From: Bacteroidota bacterium
Lineage (GTDB): Bacteria; Bacteroidota; Bacteroidia; Chitinophagales; Chitinophagaceae
Direction: 5' to 3'
Assembly: GCA_023415275.1 (NCBI GenBank)
Contig: JAEZLJ010000073.1
Location: 1-21,871, forward strand
DNA: 21,871 bases
Shown: in pieces, positions 5,358 to 13,137 of the stretch
Position numbering within the stretch: the stretch's first letter is position 1
Layout of the letters: every line of letters begins with the position of its first letter
The notes under the pieces: model-generated
What the model saw: only the letters and a program-made list of their open reading frames with translations
Databases searched by the model: none
Told to the model about the DNA's origin: nothing
Made by a program: the position numbers and the translations under genes

Positions 5358-5877
5358 CATTCTTATTACGATCATTTTCTGCTTTTCTTGCACTGCTAAT
5401 AATTCGACAGGCCATGCTACTAAGAACAGGATGGCCTCCTTAGTATCTGCTGCTAAAAGCAATGGTGCATCCTATGCTGCAGTAGAAAAAGAAGTAAAAG
5501 AAGTGACCTGTTTTATTAAGAAGATGTCGGAAGAAAAAGGACAGGTGTTCATTTATGCCGATTATATCCAACGTTTAGATGGAGAGAAAGCCATTGAAGA
5601 GGCTAAAAGAAGGGGTGACGCTGATACAGCTATGATAGATGGTAAGATGGTGATTGGTGTCGTTAATGATTATTACATTATTAACGATAATCCCACGATT
5701 CGAAAGCTGCCCTTAGACCTTGCTGCTAAATTTGAATTTGTCGAAAATCCAGATAGGTATGGTGGGAAAGTTCAAAACACGCTGCAAGGTTTGAAATTAA
5801 TTTATGAGGATACGCCTTTTGTTCTGACCATTAAGAACGGAAGAGTAGTAAAGGTTTTCGAGATTTTTGTTCCTTGA
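5326..5877 (+). CDS. Lipoprotein of unknown function, start inside a repeat
   Basis: From ATG 5326 this is a 183-residue lipoprotein: n-region MRLAEEVK, hydrophobic LFAILITIIFCF, lipobox FSC with Cys at residue 22. The mature part is Lys/Glu-rich. It includes a helical stretch MASLVSAAKSNGASYAAVEKEVKEV, then VFIYADYIQRLDG, MIDGKMVIGVVNDYYIINDNP and a beta-rich end FVLTIKNGRVVKVFEIFVP. I do not recognise the family. An upstream ATG at 5275 in the same frame would put 38 residues ahead of the Cys, too long for a normal signal. The first ten codons are repeat sequence, and the n-region is unusually acidic for a signal peptide, which suggests the original start was replaced. Confidence 0.65.
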   Translation: MRLAEEVKLFAILITIIFCFSCTANNSTGHATKNRMASLVSAAKSNGASYAAVEKEVKEVTCFIKKMSEEKGQVFIYADYIQRLDGEKAIEEAKRRGDADTAMIDGKMVIGVVNDYYIINDNPTIRKLPLDLAAKFEFVENPDRYGGKVQNTLQGLKLIYEDTPFVLTIKNGRVVKVFEIFVP

Positions 5878-5977
5878 CAAATTTGCTTAACAGGAGCAAA
5901 AAAAATCAGGTTGAGTGCTAATTTTCAACAGAACAGTATACGGGAACAAAGGCGCTATTGTAAAGTGGATTACTCCC

Positions 5978-6036
5978 CCGATAAGTCCCTCATAGAATCT
6001 TTAAAAGTCTGTGCTACTACTGCGGTGACTCATCGA
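5978..6036 (-). repeat. Palindromic repeat, family 2, copy B (reverse orientation)
   Basis: CCGATAAGTC (5978-5987) and GACTCATCGA (6027-6036) form the imperfect outer arms. Read on the minus strand, the head GATGAGTCACCGCAGTA matches the heads at 3998 and 7585. It lies about 100 bases after the lipoprotein gene. The rest of the 5878-6158 gap shows no gene. Confidence 0.6.
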
Positions 6037-6158
6037 GGAAAAGATGGCCACTTGCCATTGCCCCCGGGCAGGCATATGCCAATGCCAGTAGCTGCAAAAG
6101 CTTGTTTACTGACACCAGTAAAAAGAGGCAGTTATATACTTTCCTTTTTGAGTATGGC

Positions 6159-6485
6159 TTAAGCTTCTGCTTCCTGCATTAATGGTGCATGGGTGATCTC
6201 ACTCACTTCCCTGAGGATGTCCCGGTCGCGGAGCTCAAAATTGCTGAGCGCGGGGTGTGAAAGCACGGAGGCTACCAGGGAACTTTCTTTAAAGGTTTGT
6301 AATGCTTTTTCGTCTTTGAACAGGTAAACGGCGCCAGCCTGCTTTGCTTCTTTGTCTATGAGCCAGAGCTTCCACATACACCCGGGCACATCGGCAAAGG
6401 CGGGAGCCAATTCGGTGGCCATTGCTTCAAATTCTTTGGGGCTTACACTAAAGGTAAAATTGGTGACAAGGATCTTTTGTGCCAT
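6159..6485 (-). CDS. YdhR-like putative mono-oxygenase
   Basis: This 108-residue protein belongs to the dimeric alpha-beta barrel group. The opening MAQKILVTNFTFSVSPKEFEAMATELAPAFADVPGCMWKLWLID, the GAVYLFKDEKALQTFKES strand-helix and the final helices fit the YdhR family, whose members are small ferredoxin-fold proteins annotated as putative mono-oxygenases. Activity has not been shown for most of them. I chose the start at 6485, although the frame is open to 6656, because the upstream 57 residues show no similarity to the family and the start at MAQK gives the normal length. It is convergent with the lipoprotein gene and stands alone. Confidence 0.8.
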   Translation of the reverse strand: MAQKILVTNFTFSVSPKEFEAMATELAPAFADVPGCMWKLWLIDKEAKQAGAVYLFKDEKALQTFKESSLVASVLSHPALSNFELRDRDILREVSEITHAPLMQEAEA

Positions 6486-6672
6486 AACAAATAGTTTAAG
6501 GTGAATAGAAACAGGGAGGTCTAAATAAAGTACAGCAGAGGTGGGGTGGGATTTATTTAAAATTACTCCATTTTTTAAAAACTGGTATGAACTGAACCAG
6601 GAGACGTCTAAATTAAATCTGATGCAGCAATTATAGCACAAGAATGTAAAGTGCAAGTGATGTAATACCGAC

Positions 6673-6730
6673 CCATGAGCCCCGCCTAAAATCTTTTAGA
6701 GTGTTACTATCTGCTGCAGTGACTCATTGA
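6673..6730 (-). repeat. Palindromic repeat, family 2, copy C (reverse orientation)
   Basis: CCATGAGC at the left and GTGACTCATTG at the right form degenerate arms. On the minus strand the head reads AATGAGTCACTGCAG, matching the other copies. It is the most diverged of the four. It lies in the 333-base gap 6486-6818, which otherwise shows no gene. Together with the forward copy at 7581-7640 it brackets the gene at 6819-7568 in inverted orientation. Confidence 0.5.
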
Positions 6731-6818
6731 GTAAGGAAGTTACTAACCTAAGCTTTAGATATAATTCACCGGGGCTGCTTTGAAAGATTACTTTTGCGCT
6801 CTTTTAAATCAATATCTA

Positions 6819-7568
6819 ATGGAACAGCAAATAGCAAGGATGGAGAAAGATTTACTACGACTTAAATGGTATGCCGGCATCCTGACTTTCGGTTTAGTGA
6901 TTGCAGGCTTGTTCGCTTTTACCAATTCCCGCATCTCTCGTTTTAAAGAAATTTCAGCAGAGCGAATCAATATAGTGGAAAGTAATGGCAGGCTCCGGCT
7001 GGCTATCACTAACAAAGAGCGTTCTCCGGAAAACCTTGCGTATGGTAAACCTTTCACTCCACCCATTCCTGGGGGTAACAGGCCAGGAATGATCTTTTAC
7101 AATGATGAAGGAACGGAAAACGGGGGGTTGGTATTTACAGGAGGTAAAGACAGCAGTGGAAAATACCAGGCCTTTGGACACTTTTCGTTTGACCAGTACA
7201 ACCAGAACCAGGTGCTCTACCTTTCCTATATGGATGAAAATGGAAATCAAAACACAGGTCTGCATATAGATGACTGGCAAACTTCTCCTGACTACTGGGA
7301 TTGGCGGGCTGATTATAAAAAGGCACAAAAACTACCAGACGGCATAGAGAAAGATGCATTGCTAAAAAAGCTGCTTGAACCAAAAAAAGGCGAAAAGGCG
7401 TATGCGCAACGTGTGTTTGTGGGCAGGGACGATAGCAAAACCGCTATGGTTATACTTGCAGATCGTATGGGTAAGCCCCGTCTTCAGATGATGGTCGATT
7501 CTAATGGTACTGCAAAACTGAACTTTTTAGACGAAAAGGGGAATGTTACGTATAGTTTACCAAGATGA
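6819..7568 (+). CDS. Single-helix membrane-anchored protein, unknown function
   Basis: The product has 249 residues from ATG 6819. Residues 1-16 are a short charged, coiled-coil-like helix (MEQQIARMEKDLLRLK), and residues 17-34 form one membrane helix (WYAGILTFGLVIAGLFAF). The rest is soluble and hydrophilic. It repeats a beta-type theme: ERINIVESNGRLRLAI, PGMIFYNDEGTENGGLVFTGG, QNQVLYLSYMDENGNQNTGLHI, and RVFVGRDDSKTAMVILADRMGKPRLQMMVDSNGTAKLNFLD. These resemble successive beta-hairpins with Asn/Gly turns. An upstream TTG (6780) would add 13 residues and is less likely. Proteins of this layout are common and uncharacterised in Bacteroidota. The gene stands between two inverted family-2 repeats. 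Confidence 0.75.
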   Translation: MEQQIARMEKDLLRLKWYAGILTFGLVIAGLFAFTNSRISRFKEISAERINIVESNGRLRLAITNKERSPENLAYGKPFTPPIPGGNRPGMIFYNDEGTENGGLVFTGGKDSSGKYQAFGHFSFDQYNQNQVLYLSYMDENGNQNTGLHIDDWQTSPDYWDWRADYKKAQKLPDGIEKDALLKKLLEPKKGEKAYAQRVFVGRDDSKTAMVILADRMGKPRLQMMVDSNGTAKLNFLDEKGNVTYSLPR

Positions 7569-7580
7569 AGACTCTCTTCC

Positions 7581-7640
7581 CCCGATGAGTCACTGCAGTA
7601 GAAGCTTATTGTTTCAGATGCTCTCCGCAGGACTCATCAG
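7581..7640 (+). repeat. Palindromic repeat, family 2, copy D
   Basis: The arms are CCGATGAGTC (7582-7591) and GACTCATCAG (7631-7640), nine of ten pairs. It aligns with copy A (3994-4052) in the same orientation at about three quarters identity by eye, sharing GATGAGTCAC(C/T)GCA and TTTCAGA. It starts 12 bases after the preceding stop codon. Confidence 0.7.
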
Positions 7641-7648
7641 TCCTATTG

Positions 7649-7679
7649 ATAGCGATCCTTTCTTAAAGGTTGCCGCTAT
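7649..7679 (-). terminator. Probable transketolase terminator
   Basis: There are two nested stems: ATAGCG (7649-7654) with CGCTAT (7674-7679), and CCTTT (7657-7661) with AAAGG (7665-7669). The structure sits directly after the transketolase stop codon on the minus strand. There is no long U-run, so it may work as an mRNA 3' end rather than a classic intrinsic terminator. Confidence 0.45.
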
Positions 7680-7680
7680 A

Positions 7681-9519
7681 TTATAGGAGTTCCTTTACCT
7701 TTTTCACAATATGTGAGGCATTGATACCTGCATCATCCAGCAATTCATCCTTGGTGCCTGATTGGGATATTTTAGTGACCGCCATCTTTATTACCTCTCC
7801 TTGTATAGAAGATAATGCTGCCAGGGCAAAGTCGCCCATGCCGCCATGTTCAAAATGATCCTCCACAGTTACCAGGATCTTTTGTTTGGTTTCCTGCAGG
7901 CATTTGGCCAATGTGTCCTTATCAATGGGATGAATGGAATAGATATCCACCACCCTGATAGAGATGTTTTCTTTTTGAAGTTCATCTGCTGCCTTCAGTG
8001 CTTCAAATACCGTGATGCCTGTTGCTGCCACTGTCAGCAGGTCATTGGACGACTGCCGGAGGATGCTGGAGCCGCCAATTTTGAATGCATCTTCCTTTTT
8101 ATAGACCAATGGTGTCTTGGACCGCAACGTACGCATATAGGCAAATCCTTTATGCTCCACCATTTGGGGTAGCAAGGCTGCAGTGGTGATGGCATCGCAA
8201 GGCTGCAGCACAATAGTATCGGGTATGGTACCAAACAGCGAAATATCTTCCAGTCCCATCTGTGAAGGGCCATCTTCGCCAATGCTAACGCCCACGTGAG
8301 AGCCAATGAACTTGATATCAGCTTCCGACACCCGCGCCATGCGCACCTGGTCGGCGGCGCGGGTAAGGAAGGCAGCAAAGGTGGCGGCAAATGGCACCTT
8401 GCCCAGCCGGGATAGTCCTACTGCCATGGAGACCATATTTTGTTCGGCTATATATCCCTCCACAAAACGGTTGGGTAATACCTTCTTCATATCTTCTGTA
8501 AACGTGGAGTTCATGACATCGCCATCCAGGGCATAGATGTTCTTATTGCTTTGAGCCAGCTTCACCAGCACTTCTCCAAATACTTCCCGGGTGGCATATT
8601 CCTTGTCTTTTTCAAAAGACATATCCACCGTAGCAGGTGTACTGATCTTTTTAGTTACTTCTACTTTTTGTGGTTTTCTTAGTTCAAAGCGGAGTGAATC
8701 GTTGATGGGGGCCAGTTCGGCAAGCGCTTTTTCCAGCTCTTCTTTCTTCAGTGCTTTTCCATGCCATCCTTCTTTATTTTCCAGGAAGGAGACGCCTCTT
8801 CCTTTGAATGTCTTGGCTACTATCGCATAGGGTTTTCCGTTAGTGTTGTTGGTGGCCTGGTCGAGTGCGTGGGTGATCTCCTCAAAATTATGCCCGTCGA
8901 TGGCTATCACTTCAAAATCAAAAGCCCTGAACCGATTGACGTATTCATCAATGTGGTGACCAAACATGGTCTCCTGGCTTTGTGCCAGGCGGTTGATGTC
9001 AAGGATGGCCACCAGGTTGTCCAGTTTTTCATGCGCCGCCAGGTTGGCTGCTTCCCATACCTGTCCTTCGGCCAGCTCACCATCACCTGTCAATACATAG
9101 GTTTTAAAAGGAAGTCCTTCGCGTTTGGCCAGTAAGGCCAGCCCCGCACCTACAGACAAACCCTGTCCCAACGAGCCGGTGGCAGCTTCAGCATAGGGAT
9201 AACGCGGCACCGGATGTCCTTCGAATTGGCTTCCGAATTTTCTCAGTGTTTTTAATTCCTCTAAAGGATAGGCACCGGCCATGCCAAATAATGTGTACAA
9301 TAAAGGCGCTGCATGTCCCTTAGACAACACGAAACGGTCATTATAAAGGTTAAGCGGTTCTTTCAAATCATAAGTAAAGTAGCGGTCGAATAAGGCCGTG
9401 GTAATATCGGCGGCAGACAGGCAGGAAGTGGGGTGGCCAGAGCCTGCTTCGGTAGTAGAAACCATGCACCATTTGCGTACCAGTTTGGCTTTTTCCTGCA
9501 GGTCATTGAATTGTGCCAT
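7681..9519 (-). CDS. tkt: Transketolase, single-chain (animal-type length)
   Basis: This 612-residue thiamine-diphosphate enzyme of the non-oxidative pentose phosphate pathway moves two-carbon units between sugar phosphates in the cytosol. Key sites are visible: GSGHP (His 29) and SKGHA (His 69) at the active site, the diphosphate/Mg motif GDGELAEGQVWEA (about 145-157) with LDINR downstream, and the activating Glu in IAEQNMVS (about 359). The three domains are in normal order: binding (1-270), pyrimidine (about 305-475) and C-terminal (about 490-612). The length and motifs resemble the shorter animal-type enzymes rather than the longer E. coli type. The start at 9519 (MAQFNDLQEKAK) fits the family. 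The gene stands alone, with a hairpin-rich leader. Confidence 0.95.
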   Translation of the reverse strand: MAQFNDLQEKAKLVRKWCMVSTTEAGSGHPTSCLSAADITTALFDRYFTYDLKEPLNLYNDRFVLSKGHAAPLLYTLFGMAGAYPLEELKTLRKFGSQFEGHPVPRYPYAEAATGSLGQGLSVGAGLALLAKREGLPFKTYVLTGDGELAEGQVWEAANLAAHEKLDNLVAILDINRLAQSQETMFGHHIDEYVNRFRAFDFEVIAIDGHNFEEITHALDQATNNTNGKPYAIVAKTFKGRGVSFLENKEGWHGKALKKEELEKALAELAPINDSLRFELRKPQKVEVTKKISTPATVDMSFEKDKEYATREVFGEVLVKLAQSNKNIYALDGDVMNSTFTEDMKKVLPNRFVEGYIAEQNMVSMAVGLSRLGKVPFAATFAAFLTRAADQVRMARVSEADIKFIGSHVGVSIGEDGPSQMGLEDISLFGTIPDTIVLQPCDAITTAALLPQMVEHKGFAYMRTLRSKTPLVYKKEDAFKIGGSSILRQSSNDLLTVAATGITVFEALKAADELQKENISIRVVDIYSIHPIDKDTLAKCLQETKQKILVTVEDHFEHGGMGDFALAALSSIQGEVIKMAVTKISQSGTKDELLDDAGINASHIVKKVKELL

Positions 9520-9567
9520 AGTATATACAGTTTAAAAGAGGTTTATCCCCGATTGATGAAATACGTA

Positions 9568-9651
9568 CAATCTTGCTCTATTGATGCAAGATTGAAGCCA
9601 TTGCACTGGCATTTGATCAGGCATGCTGAAGAGCATGCATAATGGATGCAT
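9568..9651. repeat. Cluster of short perfect inverted repeats in the transketolase leader
   Basis: CAATCTTGC (9568-9576) pairs with GCAAGATTG (9586-9594) across nine bases. GCATGC (9621-9626) pairs with GCATGC (9633-9638) across six. ATGCAT (9635-9640) pairs with ATGCAT (9646-9651) across five. They lie 50-130 bases upstream of the transketolase start and 65-150 bases downstream of the NmrA-family stop on the same strand. They may be a terminator for the upstream gene or an operator/leader structure for transketolase. Confidence 0.45.
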
Positions 9652-9716
9652 GTTTTGGGCGGCAATTATTAGCCGGATACTAAAGCAAGTCTTACCTTCT
9701 CTTTGCTCACCTGTTT

Positions 9717-10670
9717 TTATGCATCCAATGGTATGCGGGAGGCATTAGTTTTCAACCAATCATCGAAGCTTAGTAATTCAGGATTGAGTTTCCTTGATTG
9801 TTCTACATTTCTTGTTTCATTCAATTCAGTATCAAAATCCCGGTAAAACTGGAACATATTACCCAGGTCGTCCGCCCCCGGGAAGCCAAAGCTGCGATAG
9901 GTTTCGGGGCTGACATTATTGTATTGCACTTTAATATTTAAGGCTTTGGACATTTTATCTGCGAGTTCCTGGCCGCTTAGTTGCTCACCGGCCACACCAA
10001 TGGTTTTGCCTGCCAGCGCAGGGCCGGTCTTAAAGATACCATAGGCGCATTTCCCGATATCATCTGCAGCGATGCCGGCCATTTTTTTATCATCAAGAGG
10101 AAATGTAATGCTGTAGGTTCCATCTGCTCCTTTTTTTGGACCGGTGCCGAAAAAAATAAAGTTGTCCCAGTAAAAGGAGGCACGTAAAAAAGTAACAGGC
10201 ACACCAAGGTCTGTGAAATAATGGTCTGATTCACCCTTGGCGTCAAAATGAGGCACTTTATACTTTCCCATCAGGGTGGGCATCCGGTTATCGTCCAGGG
10301 GAACCATGTGCCTGGTATCCTCCAGGGTGGACCAGATCACATGCTGTAGTCCTGCCTTCTTTGCAGCCGTAGCCATGGCTTTGGCTTCTGCCATTTCTTT
10401 TTCGGGAGAGAAATGAGCCCAGTAAAAGGTGACAAAATAGGCACCGTAAGCACCTTCCAGTGCTTTGTCCAGCGTTTCGGGCTGATCAATGTCTGCAGAC
10501 ACCAGTTCAGCGCCCATTTCTTTGAGAGCTTTGGCCTTTTCTGAATCTACATCTCGTGTCACAGCCCTTACTGCAAACTGGCTCTTAGGATCATTAAGAA
10601 TGGCCCGCACCAGGCCGCCACCTTGCGCACCGGTGGCACCAAATACAACAATTGTTTTTTTTGTTGCCAT
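9717..10670 (-). CDS. NmrA-family NAD(P)-binding protein
   Basis: This 317-residue atypical short-chain dehydrogenase-like protein has the N-terminal Rossmann dinucleotide motif VVFGATGAQGGGLVRAI (about 8-24, GxxGxxG). It is followed by VRAVTRD, where the Arg after strand 2 suggests NADP binding, and SADIDQPETLDKAL. Motifs YFVTFYW, VIWSTLED, KGESDHYF, and FLRASFYWDNF match the NmrA/HSCARG group. These proteins often act as redox sensors binding NADP(H) rather than as enzymes, and a reductase role is also possible. The start at 10670 (MATKKTIVV) is well placed before the first strand. A plausible -7 box TAAATTAG lies upstream on the minus strand. No functional partner is adjacent. Confidence 0.88.
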   Translation of the reverse strand: MATKKTIVVFGATGAQGGGLVRAILNDPKSQFAVRAVTRDVDSEKAKALKEMGAELVSADIDQPETLDKALEGAYGAYFVTFYWAHFSPEKEMAEAKAMATAAKKAGLQHVIWSTLEDTRHMVPLDDNRMPTLMGKYKVPHFDAKGESDHYFTDLGVPVTFLRASFYWDNFIFFGTGPKKGADGTYSITFPLDDKKMAGIAADDIGKCAYGIFKTGPALAGKTIGVAGEQLSGQELADKMSKALNIKVQYNNVSPETYRSFGFPGADDLGNMFQFYRDFDTELNETRNVEQSRKLNPELLSFDDWLKTNASRIPLDA

Positions 10671-10791
10671 AATAAAAGATTTTAGAAGTAGGTGAATGTT
10701 GAAGGATGCGGAAGGTGGGAATCACAAGGTGGGATGGTGATGCTAATTTACTGCTTCTGATGTTTGAACACTATTTATTTTAATAAATATT

Positions 10792-11445
10792 CTATTGGGG
10801 CTTGATGAGCTGTTGGTCAAATCCCAGGGCCACTAATTGTTCGTAAGCGGTCCATACAGCCGGAGGAATTTCCTGGTACACCTGGAAGCCTTTACCAGGA
10901 TACACCTTGATCCTTTGAAGATCGCCTACCATGATGTTGATCACATTTTCCATGGTAAGATCCCAGGATGCATATTCCTCAAGGGTCATTTGAGGAGAGG
11001 TGACGCAAACTTTTTTGCCGGGCCAGTTTTTTTGAAAGGTGGCATAGCTTCTACGTTCCATATAAGGCTTCTGCACCAGCAGGAAGCAGATTGGATCCAG
11101 GTGTTTTTGCCTGAGCAGTTCTTTAGTGAACAGGATGTTCTCACCTGTATTGGTGGAACGGTTTTCTATTAAAATGGCCTCCTCCGGCACGCCCATATCC
11201 ATTGCAATCTTTGCAAAGCGTTCGGCCTCGGAGATGGTCCAAGATTCTTTAGTAAGGCGGCCAAGCCCACCTGAAAAGATCAATAAGGGAGCCCAGCCTT
11301 GCAGCCAAAGTTCAGCGCCTCTTTCAGCTACCCTGGTGTCATGGCTGCCTAATACCAGTATGCAGTCCGAATGCTGTAGTGTATGACCCATATGATGATA
11401 ATCCCAAAGTTGTTCAGCCAAAGCCATTACCTGCCCATTGATCAT
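10792..11445 (-). CDS. YdcF-family (DUF218) protein
   Basis: This 217-residue cytosolic protein of the DUF218/YdcF family contains the core DCILVLGSHDTRVAERGAELW, LIFSGGLGRLTKE, SEAERFAKIAMDMGVPEEAILIENRSTNTGEN and FLLVQKPYMERRSYATFQKNWP. The layout matches E. coli YdcF, which binds S-adenosylmethionine; the biological role is unknown. There is no membrane segment, unlike the SanA/ElyC branch. The start at 11445 gives a slightly shorter N-terminus than some relatives. It is followed by the NmrA gene 121 bases downstream on the same strand, with no evidence of functional linkage. Confidence 0.88.
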   Translation of the reverse strand: MINGQVMALAEQLWDYHHMGHTLQHSDCILVLGSHDTRVAERGAELWLQGWAPLLIFSGGLGRLTKESWTISEAERFAKIAMDMGVPEEAILIENRSTNTGENILFTKELLRQKHLDPICFLLVQKPYMERRSYATFQKNWPGKKVCVTSPQMTLEEYASWDLTMENVINIMVGDLQRIKVYPGKGFQVYQEIPPAVWTAYEQLVALGFDQQLIKPQ

Positions 11446-11716
11446 GTATCGAAACTAGGAAAAAGAATGGATTGGATACATATTGTATTTCATTAAACTA
11501 CATAGGTAACGTGATGGTGTATACGATAATTTTTAATGAAAGGAATTGTGGCCTGGGCTATTTTTTCAATGGATGATCTTGCTTATTCATATTAGAATAG
11601 GATTAGTAAATGAATTATTTCAGGTTATAAAATCAATAATGTCATTTAATTAGCAACTCTTAGCACGTTATTTGAAACAGGGAGCCACCTATTCCTTAAC
11701 CTTAAAAAAAGAGTGA

Positions 11717-12232
11717 ATGAAAAAATTGTTTTTGATGGGAGGTACCCTGGCGCTGCTATTGACAGCATGTAAGAAAGATGATGATGAAACCAATATGGAC
11801 AGTAACGCGCAGGATCAAACCTTTGTGACGCAGGCTTACCTGAATAACAACGCCGAGATCCGCCTGGGTCAATTAGCTGCCTCCAGATCCACCAATGCGG
11901 GGATTAAAACCTTTGCCCAACTAATGGTAACCGAACATGGGCAAGCTCAAAATGATCTAACCAGTGTAGCCAGCACTGTAGGTGTAAACATTAAAGACAG
12001 CCTGGATGTACAAGGACAGTCACTGATGACACGCCTAGACACTTTACATGGCCTTTCATTTGATACAGCGTATATCAATAGCCAGGTAAAAGCACACCAG
12101 GCTGCAGTAAGCCAGTTTCAGACAGAGATCAGTGCAGGTGCCAATCAGAATGTAAAGAATTATGCATCTAAATATTTGCCGCATATCCAGATGCACTATA
12201 ACATGGCAGATAGTCTGAGCGCTACCTTTTAA
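11717..12232 (+). CDS. DUF4142 lipoprotein
   Basis: The product has 171 residues. The signal MKKLFLMGGTLALLLTAC has its lipobox Cys at residue 18, followed by an acidic linker KKDDDETNMD. The body is an all-helical DUF4142 domain (about 35-170), with DQTFVTQAYLNNNAEIRLGQLAASRSTNAGIKTFAQLMVTEHGQAQNDL and a closing YLPHIQMHYNMADSL. The ferritin-like helical bundle typically has conserved HG and HI/H positions, both seen here. The family is widespread as periplasmic or outer-membrane lipoproteins in Bacteroidota and often tied to stress, but has no proven activity. The gene stands alone with a strong terminator. The 271-base gap upstream (11446-11716) shows no gene. Confidence 0.9.
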   Translation: MKKLFLMGGTLALLLTACKKDDDETNMDSNAQDQTFVTQAYLNNNAEIRLGQLAASRSTNAGIKTFAQLMVTEHGQAQNDLTSVASTVGVNIKDSLDVQGQSLMTRLDTLHGLSFDTAYINSQVKAHQAAVSQFQTEISAGANQNVKNYASKYLPHIQMHYNMADSLSATF

Positions 12233-12259
12233 TTTATTTAAATAGAGAACAGTGTAATA

Positions 12260-12300
12260 AAAAGGACAGGCTTTCCACCGGGAAGGCATGTCCTTTTTTT
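12260..12300 (+). terminator. Intrinsic terminator after the DUF4142 gene
   Basis: AAAAGGACAGGCTTTCC pairs with GGAAGGCATGTCCTTTT across ACCG, with one mismatch and one G-U pair, and ends in a T-run. It lies 28 bases after the stop codon. The rest of the gap to 12562 shows no gene. Confidence 0.85.
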
Positions 12301-12562
12301 ATGTCATTGCCTGGAAAAGTTGACCTGGGTGCAAGGACGTGCCCACTGATGATATGATGTTTTAAGTGCTGGTTGGTACCGTAGATAATGGGGATTTACC
12401 CGTTTTATCTTACTGAAAGGAGGATTTTTTGGTAAGATGGCCTGAAGATTGAGGAATTATCCACCAAAAATGAAAAAATTATTGTGCGTATTAAATGGAT
12501 AACTCTAAATTAGTATGCGTTAATTTCGTGTATTACTAAACCCAATTCAAATTCTAATTATT

Positions 12563-12997
12563 ATGGCAAAAGCTTCTAAGAAAGCAGCCGCTAAAACTTC
12601 TTCAAAGAGTGCGGCTAAAAAAGCTCCTGCAAAAGCAGCAGCTAAAAAAGCAGCTCCAAAGAAAGCAGCAGCTCCTAAAAAGGCAGCAGCTAAGAAAGCG
12701 GCTCCAAAGAAAGCAGCAGCAAAAAAAGCAGCTCCTAAAAAATCAACCCGTAAGCCAAATGCAGCCTTCATGGCTCCGTTGACACCAGATGCTACCCTGG
12801 CCAATGTGATCGGTAACAAACCGGCACCAAGAACAGAAGTGGTGAAAAAGATCTGGGATTATATCAAAAAGAACAACCTGCAGGATAAGACCAATCGCAG
12901 GATGATCAATGCAGATGACAAATTAAAGCCTCTGTTTGGTAAGAACCAGATCTCCATGTTTGACCTGGCCAAGATCGTTAACAGTCATATCAAGTAG
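12563..12997 (+). CDS. SWIB domain protein with histone H1-like Lys/Ala tail
   Basis: The product has 144 residues in two parts. Residues 1-64 are almost only Lys, Ala and Pro, in repeats such as KKAAPKKAAAKKAAPKKAAA, resembling eukaryotic histone H1 tails and bacterial HC1-like proteins. Residues about 66-144 form a SWIB/MDM2 domain: MAPLTPDATLANVIGNKPAPRTEVVKKIWDYIKKNNLQD, then INADDKLKPLFG and a final helix SMFDLAKIVNSHIK. The tail probably binds DNA non-specifically, and the SWIB fold could mediate a protein contact, so a nucleoid-associated role is likely (inference). The repeated codons make this an internal DNA repeat prone to length change. A near-consensus -7 box TAATTTCG lies about 40 bases upstream. 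Confidence 0.9.
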   Translation: MAKASKKAAAKTSSKSAAKKAPAKAAAKKAAPKKAAAPKKAAAKKAAPKKAAAKKAAPKKSTRKPNAAFMAPLTPDATLANVIGNKPAPRTEVVKKIWDYIKKNNLQDKTNRRMINADDKLKPLFGKNQISMFDLAKIVNSHIK

Positions 12998-13005
12998 TTT
13001 ACAAT

Positions 13006-13062
13006 GTAGCCTTTAAGTCCTGGTGAGCAGGTAAAACAGCTCACCAGGAGCGGCTACTTTAT
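13006..13062 (+). terminator. Terminator after the SWIB gene
   Basis: CCTGGTGAGC (13019-13028) pairs perfectly with GCTCACCAGG (13039-13048). An outer stem, GTAGCC (13006-13011) with GGCTAC (13052-13057), is interrupted by an internal loop. A T-rich run follows. It separates the SWIB gene from mqo. Confidence 0.8.
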
Positions 13063-13137
13063 TTAGTGCGCTCCTTTTATTTCCCCAATTGATGATCCCC
13101 ATCTGTCAAATGGCATATTATTTTAGTGCCTTAGTTC

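Noticed and set aside
5882..5900. TTTGCT/AGCAAA hairpin followed by an A-run
   Set aside because: The run is A rather than T on the coding strand of the preceding gene and the stem is only six pairs, so it is not a good terminator.
5911..6162. 83-codon frame with alternative start
   Set aside because: It reads through the reverse family-2 repeat and has low-complexity Pro/Met stretches; not a credible protein.
12547..12819. Ala-rich minus-strand frame opposite the SWIB gene
   Set aside because: It is the antisense shadow of the Lys/Ala codon repeat of the real gene.
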